NCBI GenBank assembly: GCA_964527925.1
Contig: CAZGQO010000006.1
Span: forward strand, 97,218-161,217
DNA: 64,000 nt
DNA from: Ch128b sp964527925
GTDB lineage: Bacteria > Bacteroidota > Ignavibacteria > Ch128b
Direction: 5' to 3'
Positions 1 to 9,350 of the stretch are shown here, piece after piece (positions within the stretch are counted from its first letter, which is position 1; every line of letters begins with the position of its first letter). A program made the translations under genes and the position numbers. Below the pieces are notes generated by a model that ran no database searches, was not told where the DNA came from, and saw nothing but the letters and a program-made list of their open reading frames with translations.

Positions 1-68
1 TTCTATCGTTACTTTTCAGATTTGTAAAGAAAGGTCCTGAAACACTTTTACAGGAGGCAACACAATGA
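1..68 (+). CDS. cydA: Cytochrome bd oxidase subunit I, C-terminal end (partial)
   Basis: Only the last 21 codons lie in the window (reading frame starting at base 3). The residues FRFVKKGPETLLQEA look like the hydrophilic tail that follows the last membrane helix of CydA. The stop TGA overlaps the ATG of cydB as ATGA, the usual translational coupling of cydA and cydB. The assignment rests on position next to an unmistakable cydB and on the tail sequence; the body of the gene is outside the window. Confidence 0.72.
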   Translation, partial: LSLLFRFVKKGPETLLQEATQ

Positions 69-1096
69 TGGATCTCAACACAATCTGGTTTTTATTAATT
101 GGAATTCTAATCATCGGTTATGCAATTCTCGATGGTTTTGATCTTGGTGTTGGAGTTATTCAACTTTTCACCAAAGACGAAAACGAAAGAAGAATTAAGA
201 TTAACTCAATTGGACCTGTATGGGATGGAAATGAGGTCTGGTTATTAACAGGCGGTGGTGCTTTGTTTGCAGCGTTTCCAATTGTTTATGCGACTGTATT
301 CAGCGGATTTTATTTAGCGTTTATGTTGCTATTGTTGTTCTTAATTTTCAGAGCTGTTTCGTTTGAATTCAGAAAATTTTCTGAAACTCCTGAAGCAAAG
401 AAAAGATGGGATTTAGCTTTTGCTCTTGGAAGCACAGTCCCTGCCTTGTTGTATGGCGTAGCGATTGGAAATATTATGAAAGGACTGCCAATTGAAATAG
501 TTGATGGAAAAATAGTTTCTCACATCACTTTCCTTGGATTGTTAAATCCTTACGCTCTTTTGATCGGATTAACTGGCTTCGCAATGTTTGTGATGCACGG
601 GGCAATTTATCTAACACTAAAAACCGAAGGTTCACATCAGGAAAGAATGATTAAATGGGTAAATGGTTGGTGGATTACTTTTGTCTCACTTTATGTAATT
701 TCAACAATAGCTACAATGTTTGTTGCGCCTTATCTTTTTCAGGGAATTATGAAAAATATTTTGTTCTGGTTATTGTTTATACTATTACTTGCATCGATTA
801 TATATATCCCGATTGGAATTAAAGTAAGAAAATTTGGATGGACATTTTTATCATCATCAGCATCGATTGCATCAGTGATTGGATTATTTGCTCTCAGTTT
901 GTATCCCCGACTTGTTCCATCAAACATCGATTTAGAAAAATTTAGTTTGACAATTTATAATGCGTCTTCTTCTGAATATACACTTAAAACAATGTTCATT
1001 ATTGCGTTAATTGGTGTTCCAATAGTACTTGCTTATACAATTTATATTTATCGTGTATTCAAAGGGAAAGTAATTATCACCAAGGATAGTTATTAG
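65..1096 (+). CDS. cydB: Cytochrome bd ubiquinol/menaquinol oxidase subunit II
   Basis: Subunit II of the high-affinity terminal oxidase that reduces oxygen to water with quinol electrons in the inner membrane. The 343-residue protein is the normal family length and is almost entirely hydrophobic helices. Family hallmarks are visible: YAILDGFDLG (about residues 19-28), VWDGNEVWLL (52-61, with the Asp/Glu positions of the proton path) and GGALFAAFPIVYATVFSGFY just after. The start is set by the AGGAGG at about 52-57 and the ATGA overlap with cydA. The codon after the start is a second ATG. Together with the peroxiredoxin downstream and katG/oxyR at the other end of the window, this suggests a microaerobic or facultative lifestyle (inference). 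Confidence 0.96.
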   Translation: MMDLNTIWFLLIGILIIGYAILDGFDLGVGVIQLFTKDENERRIKINSIGPVWDGNEVWLLTGGGALFAAFPIVYATVFSGFYLAFMLLLLFLIFRAVSFEFRKFSETPEAKKRWDLAFALGSTVPALLYGVAIGNIMKGLPIEIVDGKIVSHITFLGLLNPYALLIGLTGFAMFVMHGAIYLTLKTEGSHQERMIKWVNGWWITFVSLYVISTIATMFVAPYLFQGIMKNILFWLLFILLLASIIYIPIGIKVRKFGWTFLSSSASIASVIGLFALSLYPRLVPSNIDLEKFSLTIYNASSSEYTLKTMFIIALIGVPIVLAYTIYIYRVFKGKVIITKDSY

Positions 1097-1251
1097 TAAA
1101 AATTGCAGGTTGAATAGGTAGAATTCCAAAAGGGTAAATTCTTCCTTCAACCTGCTTAATATCATAACAAAATCGTTCGATGAATTTATGAAATAATAGT
1201 GAGAATGAATCATTGTGAATTTTATTTCATCTAACTAACAAAAAGGAGATA

Positions 1252-1908
1252 ATGATGAATAACGATACAAGAACTGGCATTCCATTACTTGGTGAAAAAA
1301 TCCCATCCATTGAAATTCAAACCACTCATGGAATAAAAAGAGTACCTGAAGATTATCAGGGGAAATGGATTGTATTATTCAGTCATCCAGCTGATTTTAC
1401 TCCGGTTTGTACAACCGAGTTTGTTGCATTTGCAAAAAGAAACGAAGAATTCAAAAAACTAAACGCTGAATTGATTGGATTATCAATAGATCAAGTTTTC
1501 TCTCATATCAAATGGGTAGAGTGGATTAAAGAAAAACTTGGTATTGACATTCCTTTCCCAATCATAGCTGATGATATGGGCAATGTTGCAAAGGCACTTG
1601 GAATGGTTCATCCGGGAAAAGGCACTAATACTGTTAGAGCAGTCTTCATTATTGATCCACAAGGAATAATACGATTGATGATTTACTACCCTCAGGAAAT
1701 TGGAAGACAAATAGAAGAAATCTTACGCGCATTGCGGGCACTTCAAATTTCAGATGCAGACAAAGTCGCCATGCCTGAAAACTGGCCTAATAACGAATTA
1801 ATTAAAGACAAAGTTATTATACCTCCACCCAAAGATATCGTTGAAGCTGAGAAAAGAAAATCATGGGAAGGTTTTGATTGGTGGTTTACATTTAAGTCCC
1901 TCCAATGA
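1252..1908 (+). CDS. Peroxiredoxin of the Prx6/archaeal TPx type, single cysteine
   Basis: Thiol peroxidase that reduces hydrogen peroxide or alkyl hydroperoxides in the cytoplasm. The peroxidatic Cys53 sits in the typical FTPVCTTEF context, and the protein has the long C-terminal dimerisation arm of the Prx6 group (218 aa). Archaeal relatives carry two further cysteines in a C-x-DWWFC-like tail. Here that tail reads EGFDWWFTF, both cysteines are replaced, and Cys53 is the only cysteine in the protein. A 1-Cys mechanism with an external thiol is therefore likely. AAGGAG (1243-1248) precedes the ATG. A strong terminator follows the gene, so it appears to be a single-gene unit. Confidence 0.93.
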   Translation: MMNNDTRTGIPLLGEKIPSIEIQTTHGIKRVPEDYQGKWIVLFSHPADFTPVCTTEFVAFAKRNEEFKKLNAELIGLSIDQVFSHIKWVEWIKEKLGIDIPFPIIADDMGNVAKALGMVHPGKGTNTVRAVFIIDPQGIIRLMIYYPQEIGRQIEEILRALRALQISDADKVAMPENWPNNELIKDKVIIPPPKDIVEAEKRKSWEGFDWWFTFKSLQ

Positions 1909-1919
1909 GTAACTTTCTC

Positions 1920-1953
1920 GAGAGAAGAAAATAAAATTTCTTCTCTCTTTTTT
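1920..1953 (+). terminator. Rho-independent terminator after the peroxiredoxin
   Basis: A perfect 11-bp stem (GAGAGAAGAAA at 1920-1930 and TTTCTTCTCTC at 1937-1947) with a 6-nt loop is followed at once by six T. It lies 11 nt after the stop codon. Confidence 0.9.
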
Positions 1954-2067
1954 ATATAATCATTTTAAAAAAGAAATCTTCAAAAAATTTTTAACAAAAT
2001 TTGAACAAACATTAATTTTTCCATAGAACTTTGATTATATTTGATTTAAAAAGAAAAATTTCCTGAA

Positions 2068-3036
2068 ATGAACAATCTTCAAAAGCATATCGTAGTGGTC
2101 GATTTAGGAGGCACGAAAATTCTCGCCACCGTAATTAATCTTAACGGTGAGTTCATTTCAAGATCAAAAAAATCAACCACTTCGAAAGATAAAAAAGAAT
2201 CAATATTTAAAAGAATTATATCCACAATTGAAGATTCAATTAACTCAGCCAATCTTAATATTGACTCAATTGAAGGAATTGTACTGGGAGTTCCTGGTTC
2301 ATTAAATCCAGAAACTGGATTTGTTAAACTTGCGCCAAATCTGGGCTGGAAAAATCTTAATGTAATTGAACCACTAAAAAATCATTTCAACAAAAAAATA
2401 TTAATAGAAAACGATGCTAATCTCGGCACACTTGGAATTTACAAATATGAGATGGATTCTAACTGTAAAAATATTGTAGCAATTTTTGTCGGTACAGGAG
2501 TTGGCGCAGGAATCATCATTAATGGAAAACTTTATTACGGAAAAAACTTTTTTGCCGGTGAAATTGGTCATATGAAAATAAAAGAAAATGGTTACAAATG
2601 TGGATGCGGCATCTATGGTTGCCTCGAAACGGAAGCTTCTCGAACAGCAATCACGAGAATTATTAATGAACAAATTAAACAGGGAAAAAAGTCAATCATA
2701 ACAAAACTGGTAAAGGATACAAGAGTAATTAAAAGCAGTGCACTTAAGAAAGCAATCAAATTAAAAGATAAGGTCACCTTAAACGCAGTAAATCATGCAG
2801 CGAAGGAATTAGGAATTATCTCTGGAAATTTGATCAACTTACTTGATCCCGATTGTATAGTCTTTTCAGGCGGGGTAATGGAGGCAATTGGGAAATATAT
2901 GCTTCCAATTATTAAAGAGAATGCAAAGAATGCATCTCTAAAAAGTAATTTCAAATCCACAAAAATTACGATTTCAAAATTGAAAGACGATTCAGCTATC
3001 TACGGCGGACTTGCTCTCTTTCTTAGCAAAAACTAA
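2068..3036 (+). CDS. ROK-family sugar kinase (glucokinase-like)
   Basis: Phosphorylates glucose or an N-acetylated hexose with ATP in the cytoplasm; the substrate cannot be decided from sequence. The N-terminal phosphate-binding motif VDLGGTK (residues 11-17) is present, as are the sugar-binding and catalytic END116AN, GEIGH168 and the ROK zinc motif C178GCGIYGC185LE. The length of 322 aa is usual. No good Shine-Dalgarno precedes the ATG, which is common in this phylum. A TATATTTG (2036-2043) fits a Bacteroidota -7 element but has no well-spaced -33 partner. The gene stands alone between a terminator and a decayed region. Confidence 0.9.
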   Translation: MNNLQKHIVVVDLGGTKILATVINLNGEFISRSKKSTTSKDKKESIFKRIISTIEDSINSANLNIDSIEGIVLGVPGSLNPETGFVKLAPNLGWKNLNVIEPLKNHFNKKILIENDANLGTLGIYKYEMDSNCKNIVAIFVGTGVGAGIIINGKLYYGKNFFAGEIGHMKIKENGYKCGCGIYGCLETEASRTAITRIINEQIKQGKKSIITKLVKDTRVIKSSALKKAIKLKDKVTLNAVNHAAKELGIISGNLINLLDPDCIVFSGGVMEAIGKYMLPIIKENAKNASLKSNFKSTKITISKLKDDSAIYGGLALFLSKN

Positions 3037-3433
3037 ATAGATCACATTTTCCCCAATAACATTCCTGATGTTGTGTAAAGTTTAAAGTAGTCTCAAAAGA
3101 GACATTACCCAACAGGTGTTTATTAAATGAAAATGTAAAGAAAAAAATTTTTTCTAAACTCATCTTAATCTTATTTTCAAAACAAACAATTACATAGCTA
3201 CTTCTTCTTATTTCTCTAAATACTCTGTCAAAAGGTATCGTTGTATTAATCAGACTATGTAACTCTTTGATAAAATTTTAGTTGTTTGTTTACATTTGAT
3301 TTATTTTTTCAAATTACTACATTAAGTAAGATTAGATTATAAATAAAAAGTTACTAATATTGTTCGACATTTCTGATATAGGTCAATATTCACATGGAGT
3401 GTTGTATTATGACATATTTATTATGGAGAGTTT
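3037..3433. other. Gene-free stretch
   Basis: AT-rich, with no open frame that looks coding. A small hairpin (GTCTC-AAAA-GAGAC, near 3091) lies about 50 nt after the ROK gene but lacks a T tract, so it is at best a weak terminator. Confidence 0.5.
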
Positions 3434-3901
3434 ATGTCAAATTTTATTCCTAATTGTTCATTGCGATTTAATTTTTCACCTGGATCAGATGATTATGACT
3501 TCTTTGTCACCTGGGGAAATTTGACTATTCAAAGAAACTATTTAAGGTATGTATAAATAACCCTGAATTTTTACAACCAGATAGATGGGTGGATACAATT
3601 ATCCAAGACCTTTACCCCGCCAAATGCACCAAATTCAGATCCATTTACTTTTTATGCCTCATTATATCATAGCTGATGTAAATATAACTGTGACCATACT
3701 ATCTATTTTGGAAAGAAATATAAGTTCAACACTTCTTTATTTATTTTATCGGGCGGAGTTGAACAGTATGATTATCTTGATGAAGATTATATTTTTAATA
3801 GCGATATTGTTTCAAGCAATTTGAGATACCGCAAAACTGATCATTTCTATATTGAAGTTAGTCCAGAGTGTACTGAAAGATTGCCAAATTGTGAACCATA
3901 G
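3434..3901 (+). pseudogene. Decayed gene of unknown function (about 155 codons)
   Basis: Protein-like sequence can be followed from an ATG at 3434 to a TAG at 3899-3901, but it is interrupted. In the starting frame there is a TAA at 3554-3556 and a TGA near 3674. The pieces between them read better if the frame shifts near 3545 (giving INNPEFLQPDRW) and returns near 3587 (giving IQLSKTFTPPNAPNSDPF). The C-terminal part is convincing (YFGKKYKFNTSLFILSGG, then IEVSPECTERLPNCEP). I do not recognise the family; Ser/Thr/Asn/Pro richness suggests an exported protein. The next reading frame starts only 11 nt later, so the two may have formed an operon. Confidence 0.55.
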
Positions 3902-3912
3902 GATAATAGAAA

Positions 3913-5234
3913 ATGAAAAAAATATTTTTTGTATTAATGGTACATTCTATTGAATCTCTGGCTCAAGTTAATCTTTCAAAAAATTGGATTCTATTTAATA
4001 GATCTAATTCACCATTATCTTCAAATAAAATCTTATCTGTAATTACTGATTTACAAAATAATTATTGGATTGTCACAGGAATAGAATATTTAAATGGAAA
4101 TATTATTGCTGATGGCTATTTACATCGCTTTGGGAACAATAGCTGGGAGATATTCGATGGAACAAATTCACCATTGACTAAAAATATTGTCCTGGATCTT
4201 GCTCTTACTCATACTGGCAAAATATTAATAGCAACGACAAAAGGATTATATATAAAAGATAATGACAGCTGGGATAGCTTGAACACGAGCAACTCACCAC
4301 TGCCTTTTAATTCTATATACAAAGTTACTGTGGACAAAAGAAACCGATATTGGTTAGGAATTCCAAACTATGGGATTGCTGTTTATGATAATGGAAATTG
4401 GACATTCTATAACGATGATAATTCGTTTTATGGTATTGGTGATTTTAACTTTATAGAGGTTGATAGTCTAAATAATATCTGGATTGGTACAGATTTTTTC
4501 GGTTTATATTGTTTTGTCGGAACCGATTGGAATCAACAAATTACGGGTTATCCAAAAAGCATTGTTGGATTCTCGACGGATAAAAACAATACAAAATGGG
4601 TAGCAATACATTTATCAAGATCTGGACAAATTGGAAAGCTTTCAGACGCTTCCTGGATTTTTTATGACAGTACCAATATAAGTTTTAATCCTTCTCGTTT
4701 ATCTTATGATGCCGTGATTATTGATAACAACAATATTTTAAATATTTTGGAACTACAAAAGGTTTATTAATATATGATGATACATCATGGCTTATAATCG
4801 ACACTTCAAACTCACCTATCCCTGCCCAATGCTTTTATAACGGATTTTTAGATTTAAACAATAATAAAATATTTGGGCTCGGAAATTGCCCTACGCTACA
4901 TTACGGATTAATTTTTTATAATCAAGATAGTGTTATTCTGACTTCTGTAGAAAATAATTTTACTACTATAAATAACAGCTACATATTGCAGAATTACCCA
5001 AACCCTTTTAATCCTATTACAAGGATAAGATTCTCTATTCCTAAATCTGGAATAGTTAAAATAAAAGTTTACGACATAATCGGGAAAGAAATAAAAACTA
5101 TATTAGATGAATTTAAACAAGCTGTTACTTATGAATTCGAATTTAATGCAAATGATTTATCAAGCGGAGTATATTTTTACAGAATTAGTTGCGGAAGTTA
5201 TACAGAAACAAAATAGATGATATTCCTTCGGTAA
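3913..5234 (+). pseudogene. Secreted propeller protein with T9SS sorting domain, frameshifted
   Basis: It encodes a signal peptide followed by at least four repeats of the two-component-regulator-propeller type (pattern NSPLP.N.I...D..N.YW.G). The frame breaks at about 4745-4760. The other frame continues at once with FGTTKGLLIYDDTSW and runs into a type IX secretion C-terminal domain (QNYPNPFNPITRIRFSI, then GIVKIKVYDIIGKEI, SSGVYFYRI). A TAG at 5214-5216 removes the last residues; the same frame continues as MIFLR to TAA 5232-5234, which looks like the native end. One frameshift plus one nonsense codon means no full-length protein. The intact ancestor would have been an exported surface or secreted protein of about 440 aa. 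Confidence 0.8.
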
Positions 5235-5460
5235 AGCTACAGCTGACAAGCATTACCAATATGAGAGGAATCTATAGAAATCATAGCTCAACACGGACCT
5301 ACAGTTTAAAATGGGAGTTCACCAATTATTTTAAGTATTATAGTTTGATTCTCAATTGTAAATAAGATAAATTTTTATATGATTATTGAAATTATGCTCT
5401 TTTCTTACCCGTTTCATATTGACATAGCATAAAGCACAACATCATCTAGGAGATAACAAA

Positions 5461-6113
5461 ATGAGTTATAAAATTTTAATCGCTACATGCATAATACTAA
5501 TGGGATGTAAGAAAGAGAGCCCCATAGAGCCAAAATTTGTTAGCAATTTATGAATTCTTGAAGATGGAGTTGCAAACATTGCCGTTTTGAAGGTCGATTT
5601 CATGACAAATAATTTTGAAGGCGGTGTGCTTGAAAAGTATCCACTATGTGATTCATGCGACTTGACTACCATCCCGTTACGTTTTACAACTCTACCACCA
5701 ATAGATTTTGGATGGAATTTATTTCAATACGAAGGTAGGGTAGACACCGTTTTCTATGGCACAACTGTATGGGACGGCAGTGGTAACAGGATTATACCTC
5801 GATACCTGGTTGGAGCTGACTCATTTAAAATTATTAGTAGGGAGATTCCTCCTCCTCTCACGAAACATTATTACTTTTCACTACCGCACCTTGTTGACGA
5901 GTGGATACAAGTAAAAGCCGATCAGCATGGCTCACCGTTAAGAGGCTCGACATTACTGAAGCTTTCTCGAAGCGACCTTATCGTGTTGGATTTTTTCTTT
6001 ACCCATGAAGTGTTGGTGTGTTTGATCCATACCAAGCCGATTGGATAATTTTCTTATACGCAGGCAATCATCCGAGCAATATTTTAGCAAGCCCTCAACT
6101 TATACGAGATTGA
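5461..6113 (+). pseudogene. Decayed lipoprotein gene
   Basis: An AGGAG-like site near 5447 precedes an ATG at 5461 whose product begins with a lipoprotein signal (ILMGC, with lipid Cys16). A TGA at 5551-5553 interrupts the frame after 30 codons; the same frame then continues coherently (ILEDGVANIAVLKVDF and on). Near 5990-6010 the frame shifts, and the remainder reads VGVFDPYQADWIIFLYAG down to a TGA at 6111-6113. Family not recognised; the Cys pair in LCDSCDL (near 5660) might be a disulphide or metal site. This is the third broken gene in a row. Confidence 0.65.
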
Positions 6114-6390
6114 AGAATAAAAATCTTGGTGTTAATAAAACTACAGTTTTTGATTTAATAAAATTTTATTACAAACAGAATATCTTTTACTTCAGCATTT
6201 TCCTAAATTAATTATGGAAATAATCTAAGGAGAAATTCAGATTATTTTTACAAATAGATTGGTGTTTGAAAGCAATTATTTCGACTACCATTTTATAAAT
6301 ATGCCAAGTAATAACTCAGCAATTAATTAGTTGAGAAAAGGTTTAAGTGAATCTCCAATAAGTTAAAAAAATTATCCCCAAAATATTCAG

Positions 6391-6422
6391 TTGACTTTGA
6401 CTACAAATTCTTATTAATTTTG
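6391..6422 (+). promoter_or_regulatory. Putative promoter of the MarR/RND operon
   Basis: TAATTTTG at 6415-6422 matches the Bacteroidota -7 element TAnnTTTG. A TTG at 6391-6393 lies 21 nt upstream, near the usual -33 spacing; a second TTTG at 6396-6399 is closer than usual. It lies just before the palindrome at 6431. Confidence 0.45.
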
Positions 6423-6430
6423 CTTCGTGT

Positions 6431-6445
6431 TCCGAACTATTCGGA
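6431..6445. promoter_or_regulatory. Palindrome upstream of marR, putative operator 1
   Basis: TCCGAACTATTCGGA is a perfect inverted repeat (6-bp arms, 3-bp centre) located about 9 nt after the -7 element, where a bound repressor would block transcription. A related palindrome lies with its centre 40 bp downstream. MarR regulators commonly bind such sites in their own promoters; binding here is inferred. Confidence 0.5.
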
Positions 6446-6471
6446 TTTATAACTATTCGTTAATCTAATTG

Positions 6472-6484
6472 TTCGAGAATCGAA
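6472..6484. promoter_or_regulatory. Palindrome at the marR start, putative operator 2
   Basis: TTCGAGAATCGAA is a perfect inverted repeat (5-bp arms, 3-bp centre) touching the first base of the ATG at 6484. It shares TTCGA/TCGAA-type half-sites with the 6431 palindrome. The 40-bp distance between centres is close to four helical turns. Confidence 0.4.
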
Positions 6485-6954
6485 TGACTAAATCACAAGA
6501 AACAGAAATAATTGTAAACGAACTTCTTGAGCTCGGTTATAAGTTGCGGGAAGTAATGTTCAAACTTAATCCCACAATTTTTAAATCTGAACTAACTTTA
6601 ACTCAGCTTTTTGCATTGCAATACATTTGTCATATCCCAAACATCACTCTCAAAGTGTTGGCTGAGAAGCTGATGATTGCCCACAGTTCTGCTTCAGAGT
6701 TGGTAGATAGATTGGTAAAACTTAAATATGTTGATCGCAAAATCTCTCCTGAAGACAGAAGAAAAATTACACTTAATCTTTCTGAAAAAGGCAAAAAGTT
6801 TATTAATCAACACATTGAAGAAAACAAGCAGCTCTTCAAAAAATTAATAAGCAGACTATCTCATCAAGATCAACAGGAATACTTAAAAGCAATGCAAAAG
6901 TTTTATAAAGTTTCTCTGGAACTATTCAACCAAATTGAAGAAGGTGAAAAATGA
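6484..6954 (+). CDS. MarR-family transcriptional regulator
   Basis: Winged-helix dimeric repressor, about 156 aa, first gene of an RND efflux operon. The recognition region (TLKVLAEKLMIAHSSASELVDRLVKL) and the wing (SPEDRRKITLNLSEKGK) are typical MarR. I take the ATG at 6484 as the start; a TTG at 6469 is in frame but lies inside the palindromic region. The stop overlaps the following TolC gene as ATGA. It probably represses its own operon through the two palindromes and is relieved by a drug or metabolite (inference from the family). Confidence 0.88.
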   Translation: MTKSQETEIIVNELLELGYKLREVMFKLNPTIFKSELTLTQLFALQYICHIPNITLKVLAEKLMIAHSSASELVDRLVKLKYVDRKISPEDRRKITLNLSEKGKKFINQHIEENKQLFKKLISRLSHQDQQEYLKAMQKFYKVSLELFNQIEEGEK

Positions 6955-8288
6955 AAAAATTAACTTTTTTATTTGCAATTTTTTTATTCATCTCTAATTC
7001 AGTCTTTGCACAATATAATAAAAAAGTAATCACAAATCTTACACTCGATAAAGCAATCGAAATAGCATTAAAAGAAAACTCACAGGTGAAAATCGCCAGA
7101 TACGAAATTGAAAAATCTAAATCAAAATTATGGGAATCAACTTCATCATTAATTCCAAATCTCTCCGGCGAAGGAACTTATATAAGAAACATTAAAAAAC
7201 CTGTTTTCTTTTTACCAGATTTTTTTGGAGGAACAGGGCAGGTTAGACCAATTGAAATTGGTTCAAAAAATTCTTACTCAGCTTCACTCAAACTGGGAAT
7301 GCCAATCTTTGTTGGTCAAGCATACACCGGGATTGTAATAAGCAAACTTGGGCTTGAACTAAGTAACTTATCTTACGAAGAGATTCTCGCTCAAACAAAA
7401 TTGAACACTCGAAAAGCTTTTTATGATGTCCTTTTAACAAAAGAAACAGAGAAATTCATCAAACAGAGTTATGAAAATGCACTAAAAAATTTAAAGAATG
7501 CTGAAAAACTAAATAAAGCTGGTTTGCTATCTGATTTTGAGTACTTGAGTGCTCAGGTTGAAGTTGAAAAAATTAAACCCAATGTTCTTCAAGCTGAATA
7601 TACTTATCAAACTGCATTAAACTTTTTGAAATCACTCTTAAATCTAAATGCTGAAGACAGCATAGAAGTAGTTGGAAATATTGAGTCATTCATTTTAGAA
7701 AAAATTCCGATGCCTGAGTTTTCATTAGACTTAGAAAATACTTTCACACTAAAAAAATTAAGTCTCCAAAAACAAATTTCTGATAAGAACATTATGCTTC
7801 AGAAGTGGGGACATTTTCCAAGTTTAGTTGCTTTTGGAAATTATCAAATTCAAACTCAAGCTGAAGATTATAATTTCAATGCTTATCGATGGGTTAAAAG
7901 TGCTGCAATTGGTTTGACATTAAGTGTACCAATCTTTTCTGGATTTGGTGTAAAAAGCAGAGTTGAACAAGCAGAAATTCAATCAAAGCAACTTGAAGAA
8001 ACGATTAACCTTACCAGGAAGCAACTTGATATAGCAATTAGCAATATTAAAAATAAACTCGCAACAGGCTTAGAAAAAATTGAAGCACAAAAACTAAACA
8101 AACAAAAAGCTTTAAGAAATTATCAAATTGCAGAGATTAGATATCAAGAGGGAATGAGCACTCAACTTGAAATTAGCAACGCAAACATCAATTTACTTTC
8201 AGCTCAACTTGGTTATGCTCAGGCAATTTATGAATACCTTGTTGCTGAAGCAGAATTAGAATTTTACTTAAACAAGTCAATTAAATAA
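6951..8288 (+). CDS. TolC-like outer membrane efflux protein
   Basis: Outer-membrane channel of the tripartite RND pump. Signal peptide of about 21 residues (ending SVFAQ), then two OEP repeats with long coiled-coil helices (for example residues 125-200 and 330-400). 445 aa is the usual length. Conserved features include NLTLDKAIEIALKENSQ near the N-terminus and KAGLLSDFEYLSAQVEVE in the hairpin. Four-base overlap with marR upstream; the adaptor follows after 12 nt. Confidence 0.92.
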   Translation: MKKLTFLFAIFLFISNSVFAQYNKKVITNLTLDKAIEIALKENSQVKIARYEIEKSKSKLWESTSSLIPNLSGEGTYIRNIKKPVFFLPDFFGGTGQVRPIEIGSKNSYSASLKLGMPIFVGQAYTGIVISKLGLELSNLSYEEILAQTKLNTRKAFYDVLLTKETEKFIKQSYENALKNLKNAEKLNKAGLLSDFEYLSAQVEVEKIKPNVLQAEYTYQTALNFLKSLLNLNAEDSIEVVGNIESFILEKIPMPEFSLDLENTFTLKKLSLQKQISDKNIMLQKWGHFPSLVAFGNYQIQTQAEDYNFNAYRWVKSAAIGLTLSVPIFSGFGVKSRVEQAEIQSKQLEETINLTRKQLDIAISNIKNKLATGLEKIEAQKLNKQKALRNYQIAEIRYQEGMSTQLEISNANINLLSAQLGYAQAIYEYLVAEAELEFYLNKSIK

Positions 8289-8300
8289 AAGGTGTAAAAA

Positions 8301-9332
8301 ATGAAGATTAAATTATTCATTTCGTTAATATTGATTTTAACACTCATTGGTTGTGGTTCAAAAACCAAACAAGAATCTGCAGAAGAAATCAAATCTGTTT
8401 CTGTTCAAAATGTTCAACGAAAAGTTGTAAAAAATAATTTAGTTTTTACTGGAACAGCAACTCCCTGGGAAGAAGCTGCGCTTGCAGCTCAGATGGCATC
8501 ACGAGTAAGAAAAATTTATGTCAAAGAAGGTGATTTTGTAACCAAAGGTCAATTGCTCGTTCAGATGGATGATCAGCAACTAACTCAGATTGAAATTCAA
8601 TTCAATGATGCAAAGAAAGATTTTGAAAGAGCTGAAAAACTTCATTCAGAGGGAGCAATTTCAGACCAACAATATGAAAAATTCAAACTTACTTACGAAA
8701 CCTTAAAAACAAATTATGAGAAAATTCTTGAAAACACTCAACTAAGAGCTCCATTTTCGGGAATCATAACTGCTAAATATTTGAATGATGGCGAATTATT
8801 TTTAATGGCTCCATCTGGCGGCAGAAGTGTTCCTGCAATTTTACACTTAATGAATGTGAGCGATTTGAAAGTAAAAATTTCAATCAGCGAATTTGATTCA
8901 TACAAAATCAAAATTGGTCAAAAAGCAATAATTTCAAGTGATGTTTTGCCGGGTCAAACATTTGTTGGATATGTAAATAGAATAAGTCCTGTGGTTGATC
9001 CAATCACAAAGACAGTTGAAGTTGAAATTAAAGTCTCAAATAGAGGAAACAAGATAAAAGCCAATTCATTTGTTCGAGTGGAGATAGATTTAGGTGAAAC
9101 AAAAGAGATTGTAGTTCCCACTTCTTCAATTCTAACAGATCCTGTGACTGGAAAAAGTTTTGTGTTCTTATTCCAGAATGGTAAAGCTGTCAAAAGATTC
9201 ATTGTAAAAGGTAAGCAGGTCAATGATGAAACGTTTGTTCAATCAGGTTTAAGTGAAAATCAGCAGATAATAATTGAAGGTCAATTTAATGTAACCGATG
9301 GTGAAAAAGTAAAAATATTTAAAGGCTTATAA
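8301..9332 (+). CDS. RND periplasmic adaptor (membrane fusion lipoprotein)
   Basis: AcrA/MexA-type adaptor linking the inner-membrane pump to the TolC channel. Lipobox LIGC with Cys18, two half-lipoyl motifs (VRKIYVKEGDFVTKGQLLVQMD around residues 70-92 and LRAPFSGIITAKYLNDGELF around 150), a short alpha hairpin between them, and beta-barrel domains to the C-terminus (VVPTSSILTDPVTGKSFVF). 343 aa. Lies between the TolC and pump genes with short gaps. Confidence 0.93.
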   Translation: MKIKLFISLILILTLIGCGSKTKQESAEEIKSVSVQNVQRKVVKNNLVFTGTATPWEEAALAAQMASRVRKIYVKEGDFVTKGQLLVQMDDQQLTQIEIQFNDAKKDFERAEKLHSEGAISDQQYEKFKLTYETLKTNYEKILENTQLRAPFSGIITAKYLNDGELFLMAPSGGRSVPAILHLMNVSDLKVKISISEFDSYKIKIGQKAIISSDVLPGQTFVGYVNRISPVVDPITKTVEVEIKVSNRGNKIKANSFVRVEIDLGETKEIVVPTSSILTDPVTGKSFVFLFQNGKAVKRFIVKGKQVNDETFVQSGLSENQQIIIEGQFNVTDGEKVKIFKGL

Positions 9333-9350
9333 AAGGAGGATTGCTGTTTT

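Larger units (their letters stand above)
6114..6483. other. Gene-free stretch with the marR promoter at its right end
   Basis: No coding frame is seen. A short AT palindrome (AATAAAATTTTATT near 6160) looks trivial. The last 100 bases hold the promoter and palindromes listed separately. Confidence 0.5.

Noticed and set aside
3158..3172. Palindromic runs such as GAAAAAAATTTTTTC.
   Set aside because: Simple A/T palindromes are expected by chance in this AT-rich DNA and have no terminator or operator context.
3585..3824. An open frame of 79 codons on the plus strand.
   Set aside because: Its composition is not protein-like, whereas the overlapping frames give coherent pieces of the decayed gene at 3434-3901.
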